Of a DNA stretch of 64,000 nt, positions 24,370-31,966 are shown piece by piece; the stretch's first letter is position 1, and every line of letters begins with the position of its first letter. The notes under the pieces are model-generated. The model was not told the origin of the DNA. It saw only the letters and a program-made list of their open reading frames with translations, and ran no database searches. The position numbers and the translations under genes are program-made. Source of the DNA: Rubellimicrobium sp. (GTDB lineage Bacteria; Pseudomonadota; Alphaproteobacteria; Rhodobacterales; Rhodobacteraceae); assembly GCA_019454835.1 (NCBI GenBank), contig JACFNP010000004.1, positions 25,945 to 89,944 of the forward strand, read 5' to 3'.

Positions 24370-25473
24370 ATGGCGGCTGGCACGGGCAACAGCATCATCG
24401 AGATCGCCGGGGTCACGCGCGACTTCGGCAGCTTCCAGGCGCTCAAGGGGATCAGCGCCGACATCCGTGAGGGCGAATTCTTCTCGTTGCTAGGGCCGTC
24501 GGGCTGCGGCAAGACCACGCTGCTGCGCCTGATCGCGGGCTTCGACGAACCGACCTCGGGCACCATCGCCATCGACGGCAGGCCGATGGCCGACATCCCG
24601 GCGAACCGGCGCCCGACGAACATGGTGTTCCAGAGCTACGCCATCTTTCCGCATCTCGATGTCGCCGAAAACGTCGGCTACGGGCTGAAGACGCGGCGGA
24701 TGCCGCGCGCGCAGATCGCCGCCGAGGTCGAGAAGGCGCTCGAGATGGTCGATCTGGCTGACTACGGCAGGCGTGCCGCGCACGAACTGTCCGGCGGCCA
24801 GCGCCAGCGCGTCGCGCTGGCCCGCGCGCTGGTCATGCGGCCCAAGGTGGTCCTTCTGGACGAGCCGCTCTCGGCGCTGGACAAGAAGCTGCGCGAACAG
24901 ATGCAGGTCGAGCTGCGCGAATTGCAGCAATCCATCGGCATCACCTTCATCCTCGTCACCCATGACCAGGAAGAGGCGCTCATCATGTCCGACCGCATCG
25001 CGGTCATGTTCGAGGGCCGGATCGCGCAGCTTGCCTCGCCCGAGGAGCTGTATCGCCACCCCCGCACCAAGCGGGTGGCGTCCTTCATCGGGGTGATGAA
25101 CTTCCTGCCCGCAACCTTCGTGTCGCGCGACGCGGCGGGCGTCACCGTCGATGTCACGGCGCTGGGACGGGTGACGATCCCCCCTGCCCTCGTGCCCGCG
25201 CCGCTGGACTCCGCGACCATCGACACGGTCGGCGTGCGCCCCGAGATGTTCACCATCCTGTCGGACCGGGTGGAACCCGCCGAACGCGCGACGCCGGGCA
25301 CCGTCACCGGCAATTCCTATTACGGCGACATGACCTATTACACCGTGCAACTGGACGGCGGCGCCGCGCCGATCACCATCTCGATGCGCAACACCGCCGG
25401 ACGTTCGGTCCTGCCGTCGGGAAGCAGGGTGTCGGTCGGCTGGGGCGCCGAATCCATCGTCCTCTTTGAATGA
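24370..25473 (+). CDS. ABC transporter ATP-binding protein, polyamine type (PotA-like)
   Basis: 367 residues. Walker A is GPSGCGKTTL, the Q-loop VFQSYAIFPHL, the signature LSGGQRQRVALARAL, Walker B VVLLDEPLSALD, and the switch His lies in VTHDQEEAL. The region after residue 240 is a TOBE domain as in PotA. The ATG at 24370 directly follows the stop of the second permease. It powers uptake through the two permeases. The operon ends here; a repeat block separates it from the convergent binding-protein gene. Confidence 0.93.
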   Translation: MAAGTGNSIIEIAGVTRDFGSFQALKGISADIREGEFFSLLGPSGCGKTTLLRLIAGFDEPTSGTIAIDGRPMADIPANRRPTNMVFQSYAIFPHLDVAENVGYGLKTRRMPRAQIAAEVEKALEMVDLADYGRRAAHELSGGQRQRVALARALVMRPKVVLLDEPLSALDKKLREQMQVELRELQQSIGITFILVTHDQEEALIMSDRIAVMFEGRIAQLASPEELYRHPRTKRVASFIGVMNFLPATFVSRDAAGVTVDVTALGRVTIPPALVPAPLDSATIDTVGVRPEMFTILSDRVEPAERATPGTVTGNSYYGDMTYYTVQLDGGAAPITISMRNTAGRSVLPSGSRVSVGWGAESIVLFE

Positions 25474-25520
25474 GCCACCGGGGCCGCGCGACCGGCCCCG
25501 GCGCCTGCCGGGTCAGAAGC

Positions 25521-25755
25521 CGGGGCAATCGCGCGAACGGCATGTCCCGTCATTGCGAGGCGAAGCCGAAGCAACCCCGACCGCTCACACGCAACATCGG
25601 GGTTGCTTCGTCGGCTGCGCCGCCTCGCAATGACGATTGATGGTTACCGTCATTGCGAGGAGCCGAAGGCGACGCGGCAATCCACTCGCCCGGCACGGGT
25701 TGCTTCGGCTTGCGCCGCGCAATGACGGAACATGCGGTTCGCCCGATTGCCCTGG
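25521..25755. repeat. Two inverted repeats enclosed by 35-40 bp inverted arms
   Basis: The inner elements are 25548-25635 (type A) and 25648-25727 (a shorter chimera with a B-like left arm GGCAATCCACTCGCC and an A-like right arm GGGTTGCTTCGGC). Around them the left flank GGGGCAATCGCGCGAACGGC with ATGTCCCGTC is matched in inverted orientation by GGAACATGCGGTTCGCCCGA with TTGCCC. The 235-bp unit therefore has terminal inverted repeats like a miniature transposable element. It ends 2 nt from the stop of the binding-protein gene. Confidence 0.8.
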
Positions 25756-25756
25756 G

Positions 25757-26821
25757 TCAGAACCCCGCCTTGATCAGCTCGAATTCGGCGATCATCCGTT
25801 CGCGCAGCGCGGCGGGCGGCGGTGATTGCCAGAGCGTGTTCTCGCGGATCGCCTCGGTCGAATCCAGCCCGACCGCCGCCAGTTCATCCTGCGGCAGCGC
25901 CGCCATGGCGGCGGCGTTGGGATGGCCGTAGCCCCATTCGGTCACCAGATATTCCGCCGTCTCGGGCTGAAGCCAGGCATTGATGAAATCATAGACCTTG
26001 TCCTCGGACCCGGCCCCGTCCGCCAGCCGCGCAAAGCCGCAGGTCCAGCTTGAAACGCCTTCGTCGGTGTCCTTGTTGATGGCGATGGGATAGCCCTCGG
26101 CGGTCATGGTCCAGTAGGTCTCGTTCCAGGCCCAGGCAAGATAGACCTCGCCGCTCTGCATGAGCTGCGCCAGCGACGAGCCGTCGGCCCAGTAGGCGCG
26201 CACGTTCTGGTGCACCCGGCGCAGGAAGGCCGAGGCCGCCTCGAACTGTTCGTCGGTGGCCGTGGTCCAGTCGGTCACGCCGGTCGCCAGGAAGGCCAGC
26301 GCATAGGCGTCATCGACGTTGTCGCCGATGGAGACGCGGCCCGCATGGGCCGGATCGGCAAACGCCTGCAACGACTGCACGTCAGATGCGTCCAGATAGT
26401 CGGTGTTGTAGGTGAGCATCGTGTAGCCCCAGTCCATCGGGACGAAATAATGCTCGCCGTCCCTCTGGAAGGCCGGCATGTCGCGGAAGGCCGGGTCGAG
26501 ATCGTCCCAGAGCGGGATGCGCCCGGTATCGAACGGCGCGAGCAGCCCGGCGTCCATCCAGCGCGACATCGACTGCGAACAGGGCCGCACGACATCGGCG
26601 CGGAACCCCGAGCGCAGCTTCTGGAAGGCTTCCTCCTCGTCGCCGAAGAAGGCGAAGGTCGGCGCGTCGCCGTATTTCTCGACGTAATCGGCGAAAAAGC
26701 CGGGGTCTTCATACCCGGCCCAGTCGAATACCGTCAGGTCGGGATCGGCGGCCTGTGCCGCGCCTGCGGCCAGCATCAGCGCAGCGATCACGCTGGCCGC
26801 CGTCTTCGTGATATGGTGCAT
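25757..26821 (-). CDS. Periplasmic binding protein of the polyamine-type ABC transporter
   Basis: 354 residues. A signal peptide (MHHITKTAASVIAALMLAAG, cleavage after AQA) is followed by a PotD/PotF-like fold: LTVFDWAGYEDPGFF, VPMDWGYTMLTYNTD, and several Trp in WAWNETYWTM that may form an aromatic cage for a quaternary or tertiary amine. The ATG at 26821 has AGAGGA upstream. It is divergent from the TMADH-like gene across operator 3. It is separated from its permease and ATPase genes by convergent orientation, but this is the only binding-protein gene nearby. Ligand identity is inferred only from context. Confidence 0.88.
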   Translation of the reverse strand: MHHITKTAASVIAALMLAAGAAQAADPDLTVFDWAGYEDPGFFADYVEKYGDAPTFAFFGDEEEAFQKLRSGFRADVVRPCSQSMSRWMDAGLLAPFDTGRIPLWDDLDPAFRDMPAFQRDGEHYFVPMDWGYTMLTYNTDYLDASDVQSLQAFADPAHAGRVSIGDNVDDAYALAFLATGVTDWTTATDEQFEAASAFLRRVHQNVRAYWADGSSLAQLMQSGEVYLAWAWNETYWTMTAEGYPIAINKDTDEGVSSWTCGFARLADGAGSEDKVYDFINAWLQPETAEYLVTEWGYGHPNAAAMAALPQDELAAVGLDSTEAIRENTLWQSPPPAALRERMIAEFELIKAGF

Positions 26822-26917
26822 GTTCCTCTCCCTGGCTGGTCGGCGTGACCCGTTCTGCCTTCACACCCGATCCGGTCTGGCGGAAGGGTATGCGGGATGG
26901 TTGCTTGACTCAACATT

Positions 26918-26935
26918 TATTTGAGCGCTCAAATA
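26918..26935. promoter_or_regulatory. TetR-type operator 3, perfect 18-bp palindrome
   Basis: TATTTGAGCGCTCAAATA is an exact palindrome between the divergent binding-protein gene and the TMADH-like gene, 39 nt before the latter's ATG. It is the best copy of the motif shared with operators 1 and 2, and its centre defines the consensus TTTGAGCGCTYAAA. Confidence 0.8.
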
Positions 26936-26973
26936 TTCACCTGCCGGGCAGCAGACGACACGGAGCGACGGAC

Positions 26974-29013
26974 ATGCGCGACCCCAGCCACGACATCCTG
27001 TTCGACCCGGTGAGGATCGGGCCGGTCACGACCCGCAACCGCTTCTACCAGGTGCCGCATTGCGCGGGCATGGGCTGGCAGCGGCCGCAGGCGGCGGCGG
27101 CGATGCGCGGCATGAAGGCCGAGGGCGGCTGGGGGGTGGTGAATACCGAATATTGCTCGATCCATCCGACCTCGGACAACGCGGGCTTTCCCTATGCGGC
27201 GCTCTGGGACGACGGCGACATCCGCGGCCACCGGCTGATGACCGATGCGGTCCACGCGCATGGCGCGCTGGCCGGGGTGGAATTGTGGATCGGCGGCGGC
27301 ATGGTGATGAACCTCGCCTCGCGGCTGCCGCCTCTGGGTTTGCGCAACCGGCCGCAGACCGATTCCGGCGTGTTCTACCCCGGCCAGACCCGCCGGATCG
27401 ACCGGCAGGACATCCGCGACATCCGCCGCTGGCACCGCGACGCCGCGCGCCGTGCGGTCGAGGCCGGGTTCGACATCGTCTATGTCTACGCGACCCACGG
27501 CTACCTGCTGTCGGAATTCCTCGATCCGACGATCAACGACCGCAGCGACGAATACGGCGGCGCGCTTGGGAACCGGGTCCGCATCGTCCGCGAACTGATC
27601 GAGGACACCCGCGAGGCGGTGAAGGGCAAGCTGGCCGTCGCCACGCGGTTCAGCGTCGATCTCGCCGACCCCGAAACCTACGACGCCTTCGGCCTGCTGG
27701 CCGACCTGCCGGACCTCTGGGACCTGACCGTGCCCGACTACGGCATCGAGATGGGCACCAGCCGCTTCGTGAAGGAGGCGTCGCTGGCCGACAGCGTCGC
27801 CCGCGCGAAATCGCTGACGGCGAGGCCGGTGGTGGCGGTCGGGCGCTTCACATCTCCCGACACGATGGCGCGGGTGATCCGCGCCGGGCACCAGGACCTG
27901 ATCGGCGCCGCCCGCCCGTCGATTGCCGACCCGTTCCTGCCGCGCAAGATCGAGGAGGGCCGCTACGATGACATCCGCGAATGTATCGGCTGCAACATCT
28001 GCTACGCGCATGATTCCTCGGGCGTGCCGATCCGCTGCACCCAGAACCCGACCATGGGCGAGGAATGGCGCCTCGGCTGGCATCCCGAACGCACCGGGCG
28101 CAGCGCCCGGCCCGAAAGCGTGCTGGTCGTCGGCGCAGGCCCGGCGGGTCTCGAGGCCGCGCGGGTGCTGGGCGAACGCGGCCACCGGGTGATGCTGGCC
28201 GAGGCCGGGCGCGTGCCGGGCGGGCGGGTGACGCGCGAATCGCGCCTGCCCGGCCTGGGCGAATGGCTGCGGGTGCGTGACTGGCGGCTGGGCCAGATCG
28301 GCAAGCTGGCGAATGTCGGCCTGTTTCCCGAAAGCCGGATCGAGGCCGCCGACATCGCCGATCTCGGCGCGGATCACGTCGTGATCGCCACCGGCGCGAC
28401 ATGGGCCGCCGATACCATCGGCCGCCATTCCGCCACCGGCCTTGCGCGCACGGCCCCCGGCATGATCGCCAGCGCCGAGGTGGTGCTGGACCGGCAGGAC
28501 CTCGCCGCCGATCATGTCGTGATCTATGACGACGATCACTATTACATGGGGTCGGTCCTCGCATTGCAGTTGCGGCAGGCGGGCCATCGGGTCACGCTGG
28601 TCACGCCCGCCGGGAAACCCTGCGAATACGGGGTGTTCACCGGCGAAATCCACGCCTCGAACGCCGCGCTGGTCGAGGCCGGAGTCGGGATCGTCACCAG
28701 CCGGATGATCCGCGCCCTCGATCCGGGCCGCGCCGAACTGGAATGCGTGTTCTCGGGGCGGCTGTCGGAACTGGCCTGCGATCTGGTCATCCCGGTCTGC
28801 CGCCGGATTCCGGTCACCGGCCTTTACGACGCCCTGCGCCCGCTGGTGGACGGTGGCGCCGCCGGACCCGTCCGCTCGCTGCGCCGCATCGGCGACGCCG
28901 AAGCCCCGAACACCATCGCGGCGGCGGTCCACGCAGGCTATCGCGCCGCAATGGACACCGGCGAGACGACCGCCCCCGGCAGCCGCCACGGACGCCGCGA
29001 ACAGCCGGTGTGA
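26974..29013 (+). CDS. Trimethylamine dehydrogenase-like flavoprotein (amine dehydrogenase/demethylase)
   Basis: 679 residues; ATG 26974 with GGAG upstream. The N-terminal Old-Yellow-type barrel begins RDPSHDILFDPVRIGP and ends its first strand with QVPHC, where C30 aligns with the cysteine that binds FMN covalently in TMADH. Y60 (NTEYCSIHP) also aligns with a TMADH pocket residue. The 4Fe-4S ligands are C337, C340, C343 and C355 (CIGCNIC, then RCTQNP). A C-terminal ADP/FAD-type domain starts VLVVGAGPAGLEAARVL. The Trp residues that bind trimethylamine in TMADH are replaced near the cluster (CYAHDSSG) and in PDYGIEMG. It is therefore an oxidative N-demethylase or dehydrogenase for another amine. 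Confidence 0.88.
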   Translation: MRDPSHDILFDPVRIGPVTTRNRFYQVPHCAGMGWQRPQAAAAMRGMKAEGGWGVVNTEYCSIHPTSDNAGFPYAALWDDGDIRGHRLMTDAVHAHGALAGVELWIGGGMVMNLASRLPPLGLRNRPQTDSGVFYPGQTRRIDRQDIRDIRRWHRDAARRAVEAGFDIVYVYATHGYLLSEFLDPTINDRSDEYGGALGNRVRIVRELIEDTREAVKGKLAVATRFSVDLADPETYDAFGLLADLPDLWDLTVPDYGIEMGTSRFVKEASLADSVARAKSLTARPVVAVGRFTSPDTMARVIRAGHQDLIGAARPSIADPFLPRKIEEGRYDDIRECIGCNICYAHDSSGVPIRCTQNPTMGEEWRLGWHPERTGRSARPESVLVVGAGPAGLEAARVLGERGHRVMLAEAGRVPGGRVTRESRLPGLGEWLRVRDWRLGQIGKLANVGLFPESRIEAADIADLGADHVVIATGATWAADTIGRHSATGLARTAPGMIASAEVVLDRQDLAADHVVIYDDDHYYMGSVLALQLRQAGHRVTLVTPAGKPCEYGVFTGEIHASNAALVEAGVGIVTSRMIRALDPGRAELECVFSGRLSELACDLVIPVCRRIPVTGLYDALRPLVDGGAAGPVRSLRRIGDAEAPNTIAAAVHAGYRAAMDTGETTAPGSRHGRREQPV

Positions 29014-29028
29014 GGCGGGGCCGATCCC

Positions 29029-29616
29029 CTACCGCTGACCGGCCTGCCGGGGTGCCATCGGGGCGGCGAGGCGCTCCAGATCCCCGGTGCGGTCGATGTC
29101 CGCGAACCACGCGCTTTCGCCCGCAACCTGTCGCGCCTGTTGCAGCAGCGGGCGGGCGCCCTCGTCGCCGGTGGCAGGCAGGCCGCGCAGGGCGGCGACC
29201 GGCAGGATTGCGGGCGGGCCGCGATAGCCGGGCGCGACCGAGGCCACCGCCCCCGGCCAGTCGCGCGCGGCGTCAAGCAGCGCCTGCAGATGCGCGCGCG
29301 GCACCTGCGGCATGTCGGCAAGGCAGATCAGCAGCCGCTCGCAGGTCGCGGCCTGCGCCGCCCGGTGCATCGAGCCGCGCAGACCGGCGCTGGCGTCGGG
29401 CAGTTGCAGCAGGGTGAACCCCGCCTGCGCATAGGCGCGGCTCCAGTCGGGGGCGCCACGGCAGACCAACAGCTTTTGCGGCCAGTCGAAGCCCGCCAGG
29501 GCCGCAAGCACATGATGGGCCAGCGGCCTGCCGTGCAGCGGGGCGGCCAGCTTGTCGCTGCCGAAGCGTGTCGCCAGCCCCGCGCCCAGCACCGCGACGG
29601 CGATGGCGCCGCTCAT
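29029..29616 (-). CDS. mocA: MocA/MobA-like nucleotidyltransferase
   Basis: 195 residues from the ATG at 29616. The N-terminal nucleotide-binding signature VAVLGAGLATRFGSDKL and LADMPQVPRAHL match molybdenum-cofactor cytidylyl/guanylyl transferases. The first signature has ATRFG where many have SxRMG. The start overlaps the xdhC stop (ATGA). MocA adds CMP to molybdopterin for hydroxylases of the xanthine-oxidase family, which fits the hydroxylase encoded upstream in the same operon. Confidence 0.82.
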   Translation of the reverse strand: MSGAIAVAVLGAGLATRFGSDKLAAPLHGRPLAHHVLAALAGFDWPQKLLVCRGAPDWSRAYAQAGFTLLQLPDASAGLRGSMHRAAQAATCERLLICLADMPQVPRAHLQALLDAARDWPGAVASVAPGYRGPPAILPVAALRGLPATGDEGARPLLQQARQVAGESAWFADIDRTGDLERLAAPMAPRQAGQR

Positions 29617-30533
29617 CCCGCACCCGGCTGGCACAGCGACAGGATTTCGGCCAGCACCGAGACCGCGATGCTGCGCGCGTCGCGGGCCGGGCCGAACAGG
29701 CCCACCGGGGCGCGGATGCGGCGCAGGGCGGCATCCCCCCAGCCCTCGGCGCGCAGCGCGGCAAGGCGCGTGTCATGGGTGCGCTTGCTGCCGAGGCAGC
29801 CGATATAGAAGGCCGGGCTGGCCAGCGCCGCGCGCAGCAGCGGCAGTTCGCGGTCGAGGTCGTGTTGCAGCAGCACCACCGCCGAATGCGCATCCAGCCC
29901 GTCCGCCGCAGGCGGCTTGTGCCCGGTGACGGCCGCAATCTCGATCCCGGCGGCGGCGGCGAGGGCGACGAACGCCTGCGCCTCGATCCCCTGGCCCAGC
30001 AGATGCACGCGCAGCGGCGGGCGGTAGGCGGTGACGAAGCGGCCCGCCTGCCATCCGGTCTGCGCCGGGGCCGGGTGCCGCTCCAGCACCCCCGCCGGAT
30101 CATGGGCCAGCGCCGCCGGTTGCCGCGCGGCCAGCGCGTCCAGCACTGCGCCGATGGCCGCGCCGTCGCGCAACACATGGATCGACAGCACGATCCCGCC
30201 CCGGCACGGCAGCCGGATGTCGAAAATGTCCGACCCCTTGCCCAGCCGCAGCACCCGGTCGGCACCGGCGCTGATCGCCAGCAAAGCCTCGGCGGCGACG
30301 GCGGATTCGACGCAGCCGCCCGAGATGTAACCGCAATAGCCGCCGTCATCCGCCACCGCCATATGCGCGCCCAGCGCGCGGGCCGCGCCGTCGACGATGC
30401 CGGTCAGCGTCACCAGCGCCACCCGCCGCCCGGCGGCCAGCGCATCGCGCGCGAAGGTCAGGATCGCCCGCGCGTCGTCGGTCTGCAGCGCCTGGTGCGG
30501 TTGCACGGTCATGGTCGCGGCAAGAGCGGTCAT
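29613..30533 (-). CDS. xdhC: XdhC/CoxF family molybdenum-cofactor insertion protein
   Basis: 306 residues from the ATG at 30533; a GTG two codons earlier is possible. The N-terminal XdhC domain has ALVTLTGIV and YISGGCVESAV. The C-terminal Rossmann domain has VHLLGQGIEAQAFVALA and ends with IGCLGSKRTHDTRLAAL and APVGLFGPARDARSIAVSVLAEI. XdhC proteins bind and sulfurylate the Mo cofactor and deliver it to the large subunit of xanthine-oxidase family enzymes. It lies between the cytochrome gene and mocA and is part of the same operon. Confidence 0.92.
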   Translation of the reverse strand: MTALAATMTVQPHQALQTDDARAILTFARDALAAGRRVALVTLTGIVDGAARALGAHMAVADDGGYCGYISGGCVESAVAAEALLAISAGADRVLRLGKGSDIFDIRLPCRGGIVLSIHVLRDGAAIGAVLDALAARQPAALAHDPAGVLERHPAPAQTGWQAGRFVTAYRPPLRVHLLGQGIEAQAFVALAAAAGIEIAAVTGHKPPAADGLDAHSAVVLLQHDLDRELPLLRAALASPAFYIGCLGSKRTHDTRLAALRAEGWGDAALRRIRAPVGLFGPARDARSIAVSVLAEILSLCQPGAG

Positions 30534-30583
30534 CGTCACCCCCCGGATGCGATCCGGCCCGCGCAGGGCGGGCCGGGCAGTTC

Positions 30584-31909
30584 TCAGCGCATCTGCAACA
30601 CGATGACACGGTCGCTCATCGGGTCGGTGCGTTCGCGCAGATCGGCCACCTGCTCTGCCGTCACCGCGCTGGCATCATTGCCCCAGGCGCTGCGGATGAA
30701 GGTCAGCACCTCGGCGATCTCGCGGTCGTTCAGCGGGATGCGGAACGGCGGCATCCGGTAGGAATCGGGCACCCCGCCCGATACCACGCGGCCTGCGCCG
30801 TTCAGGACCAGATTGATCGCCGAATCCGCGTGGGGCGCGACCGCCGAGGCAGCGCCCGCCAGCGGCGGCAGGAATTCGCCCCGCCCCAGCCCGTCGCGGC
30901 CGTGGCAGTAGCTGCAGCGCTGGAGATAGATTTCCGCGCCCGAACCTTCGGCGAAATCGCCTGCCAGCAGCATGTCGGTGGTCGAGGCATCATATTCCCA
31001 GTTGCTCGATTCACCCGGCAGGCTGGCAAGGTAGCGGGCGATGCCCTGCAGGTCGTCGTCGGTCATGAAGGCGGTCGAGTTGTTGAACGCCTCCATCATC
31101 GAGCCGAACACCACGCCATGCCGGTTGCGCCCGGTGCGCAGGAAGGCGGCGATCTCGTCCTCGCTCCAGTTGCCAAGCCCGCTGACCGCGCCGTTGCGCA
31201 GCGGCGGCGCATACCAGCCGTCCAGCAGCCCGCCGGTCAGGAAGGCGGCGTCGCCTTCATCGTAGCCCCGTTCCTGAATGGCGAACCCGCGCGGCGTGTG
31301 GCACGAACCGCAATGCCCCGCGCCCTGCACCAGATAGGCGCCGCGATTCCACAGATCATCCTGCGCCGGGTCGGGCTGATAGGTGCCGCTGCGGTAGAAG
31401 GCGACGTTCCAGGCCTCGAGCGGCCAGCGGATGCTCAGCGGCCAGGGGATGTCGCTTTCGGGGATCGGTTCGGCCACCGGCTCGACGTGGTGCATGAAGT
31501 AGTCGTAGAGCTTGGCCACGTCTTCATCCGTCAGCTTGGCATAGGACGGATAGGGCATCGCCGGGTAAATCCGGGTGCCGTCCGGCAGCACACCGCGCCG
31601 CACCGCGTTGTCGAACTGCGCCAGCGTGTAATTGCCGATCCCGTGCACCGGGTCCGGCGTGATGTTGGTGGCGAAGATCGACCCCAGCGGCGTGCCCATT
31701 TCCAGCCCGCCCGCGAACGGCTTGCCGTCCTCGGTCGAGTGGCAGGCCACGCAGTCGGCGGCGCGGGCGACGTATTCGCCCTCTTCCAGGGTGAAGGTCG
31801 GCGCCTGCGCCACACCGTCGAAGGGTGATGAGGGTATGCGCGTGACATACCACCAGCCGACCACGATCACGACGATCAAGGCGACAAGCAAGATCCTGAA
31901 TGTTTTCAC
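30584..31909 (-). CDS. Tri-haem membrane-anchored cytochrome c, electron acceptor of the Mo hydroxylase
   Basis: 441 residues. The start codon is GTG at 31909 with GGGA upstream. An uncleaved N-terminal membrane helix (ILLVALIVVIVVGWWYV) is followed by three c-type haem motifs, CVACH, CGSCH and CSYCH, each in its own cytochrome domain. This matches the cytochrome subunit of periplasmic alcohol and aldehyde dehydrogenases. It presumably takes electrons from the 2Fe-2S subunit and passes them to the respiratory chain. It follows the large-subunit gene after 57 nt. Confidence 0.92.
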   Translation of the reverse strand: MKTFRILLVALIVVIVVGWWYVTRIPSSPFDGVAQAPTFTLEEGEYVARAADCVACHSTEDGKPFAGGLEMGTPLGSIFATNITPDPVHGIGNYTLAQFDNAVRRGVLPDGTRIYPAMPYPSYAKLTDEDVAKLYDYFMHHVEPVAEPIPESDIPWPLSIRWPLEAWNVAFYRSGTYQPDPAQDDLWNRGAYLVQGAGHCGSCHTPRGFAIQERGYDEGDAAFLTGGLLDGWYAPPLRNGAVSGLGNWSEDEIAAFLRTGRNRHGVVFGSMMEAFNNSTAFMTDDDLQGIARYLASLPGESSNWEYDASTTDMLLAGDFAEGSGAEIYLQRCSYCHGRDGLGRGEFLPPLAGAASAVAPHADSAINLVLNGAGRVVSGGVPDSYRMPPFRIPLNDREIAEVLTFIRSAWGNDASAVTAEQVADLRERTDPMSDRVIVLQMR

Positions 31910-31966
31910 TGTCCCGTCCCGCGTTGAGGATGGCGTCTGACGCGCCGTTCAGTCGTGGGGTGCCGC

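Noticed and set aside
26974..29013. True trimethylamine dehydrogenase
   Set aside because: FMN and cluster cysteines are kept, but the tryptophans that form the trimethylamine pocket are missing, so only a TMADH-like call is supported.
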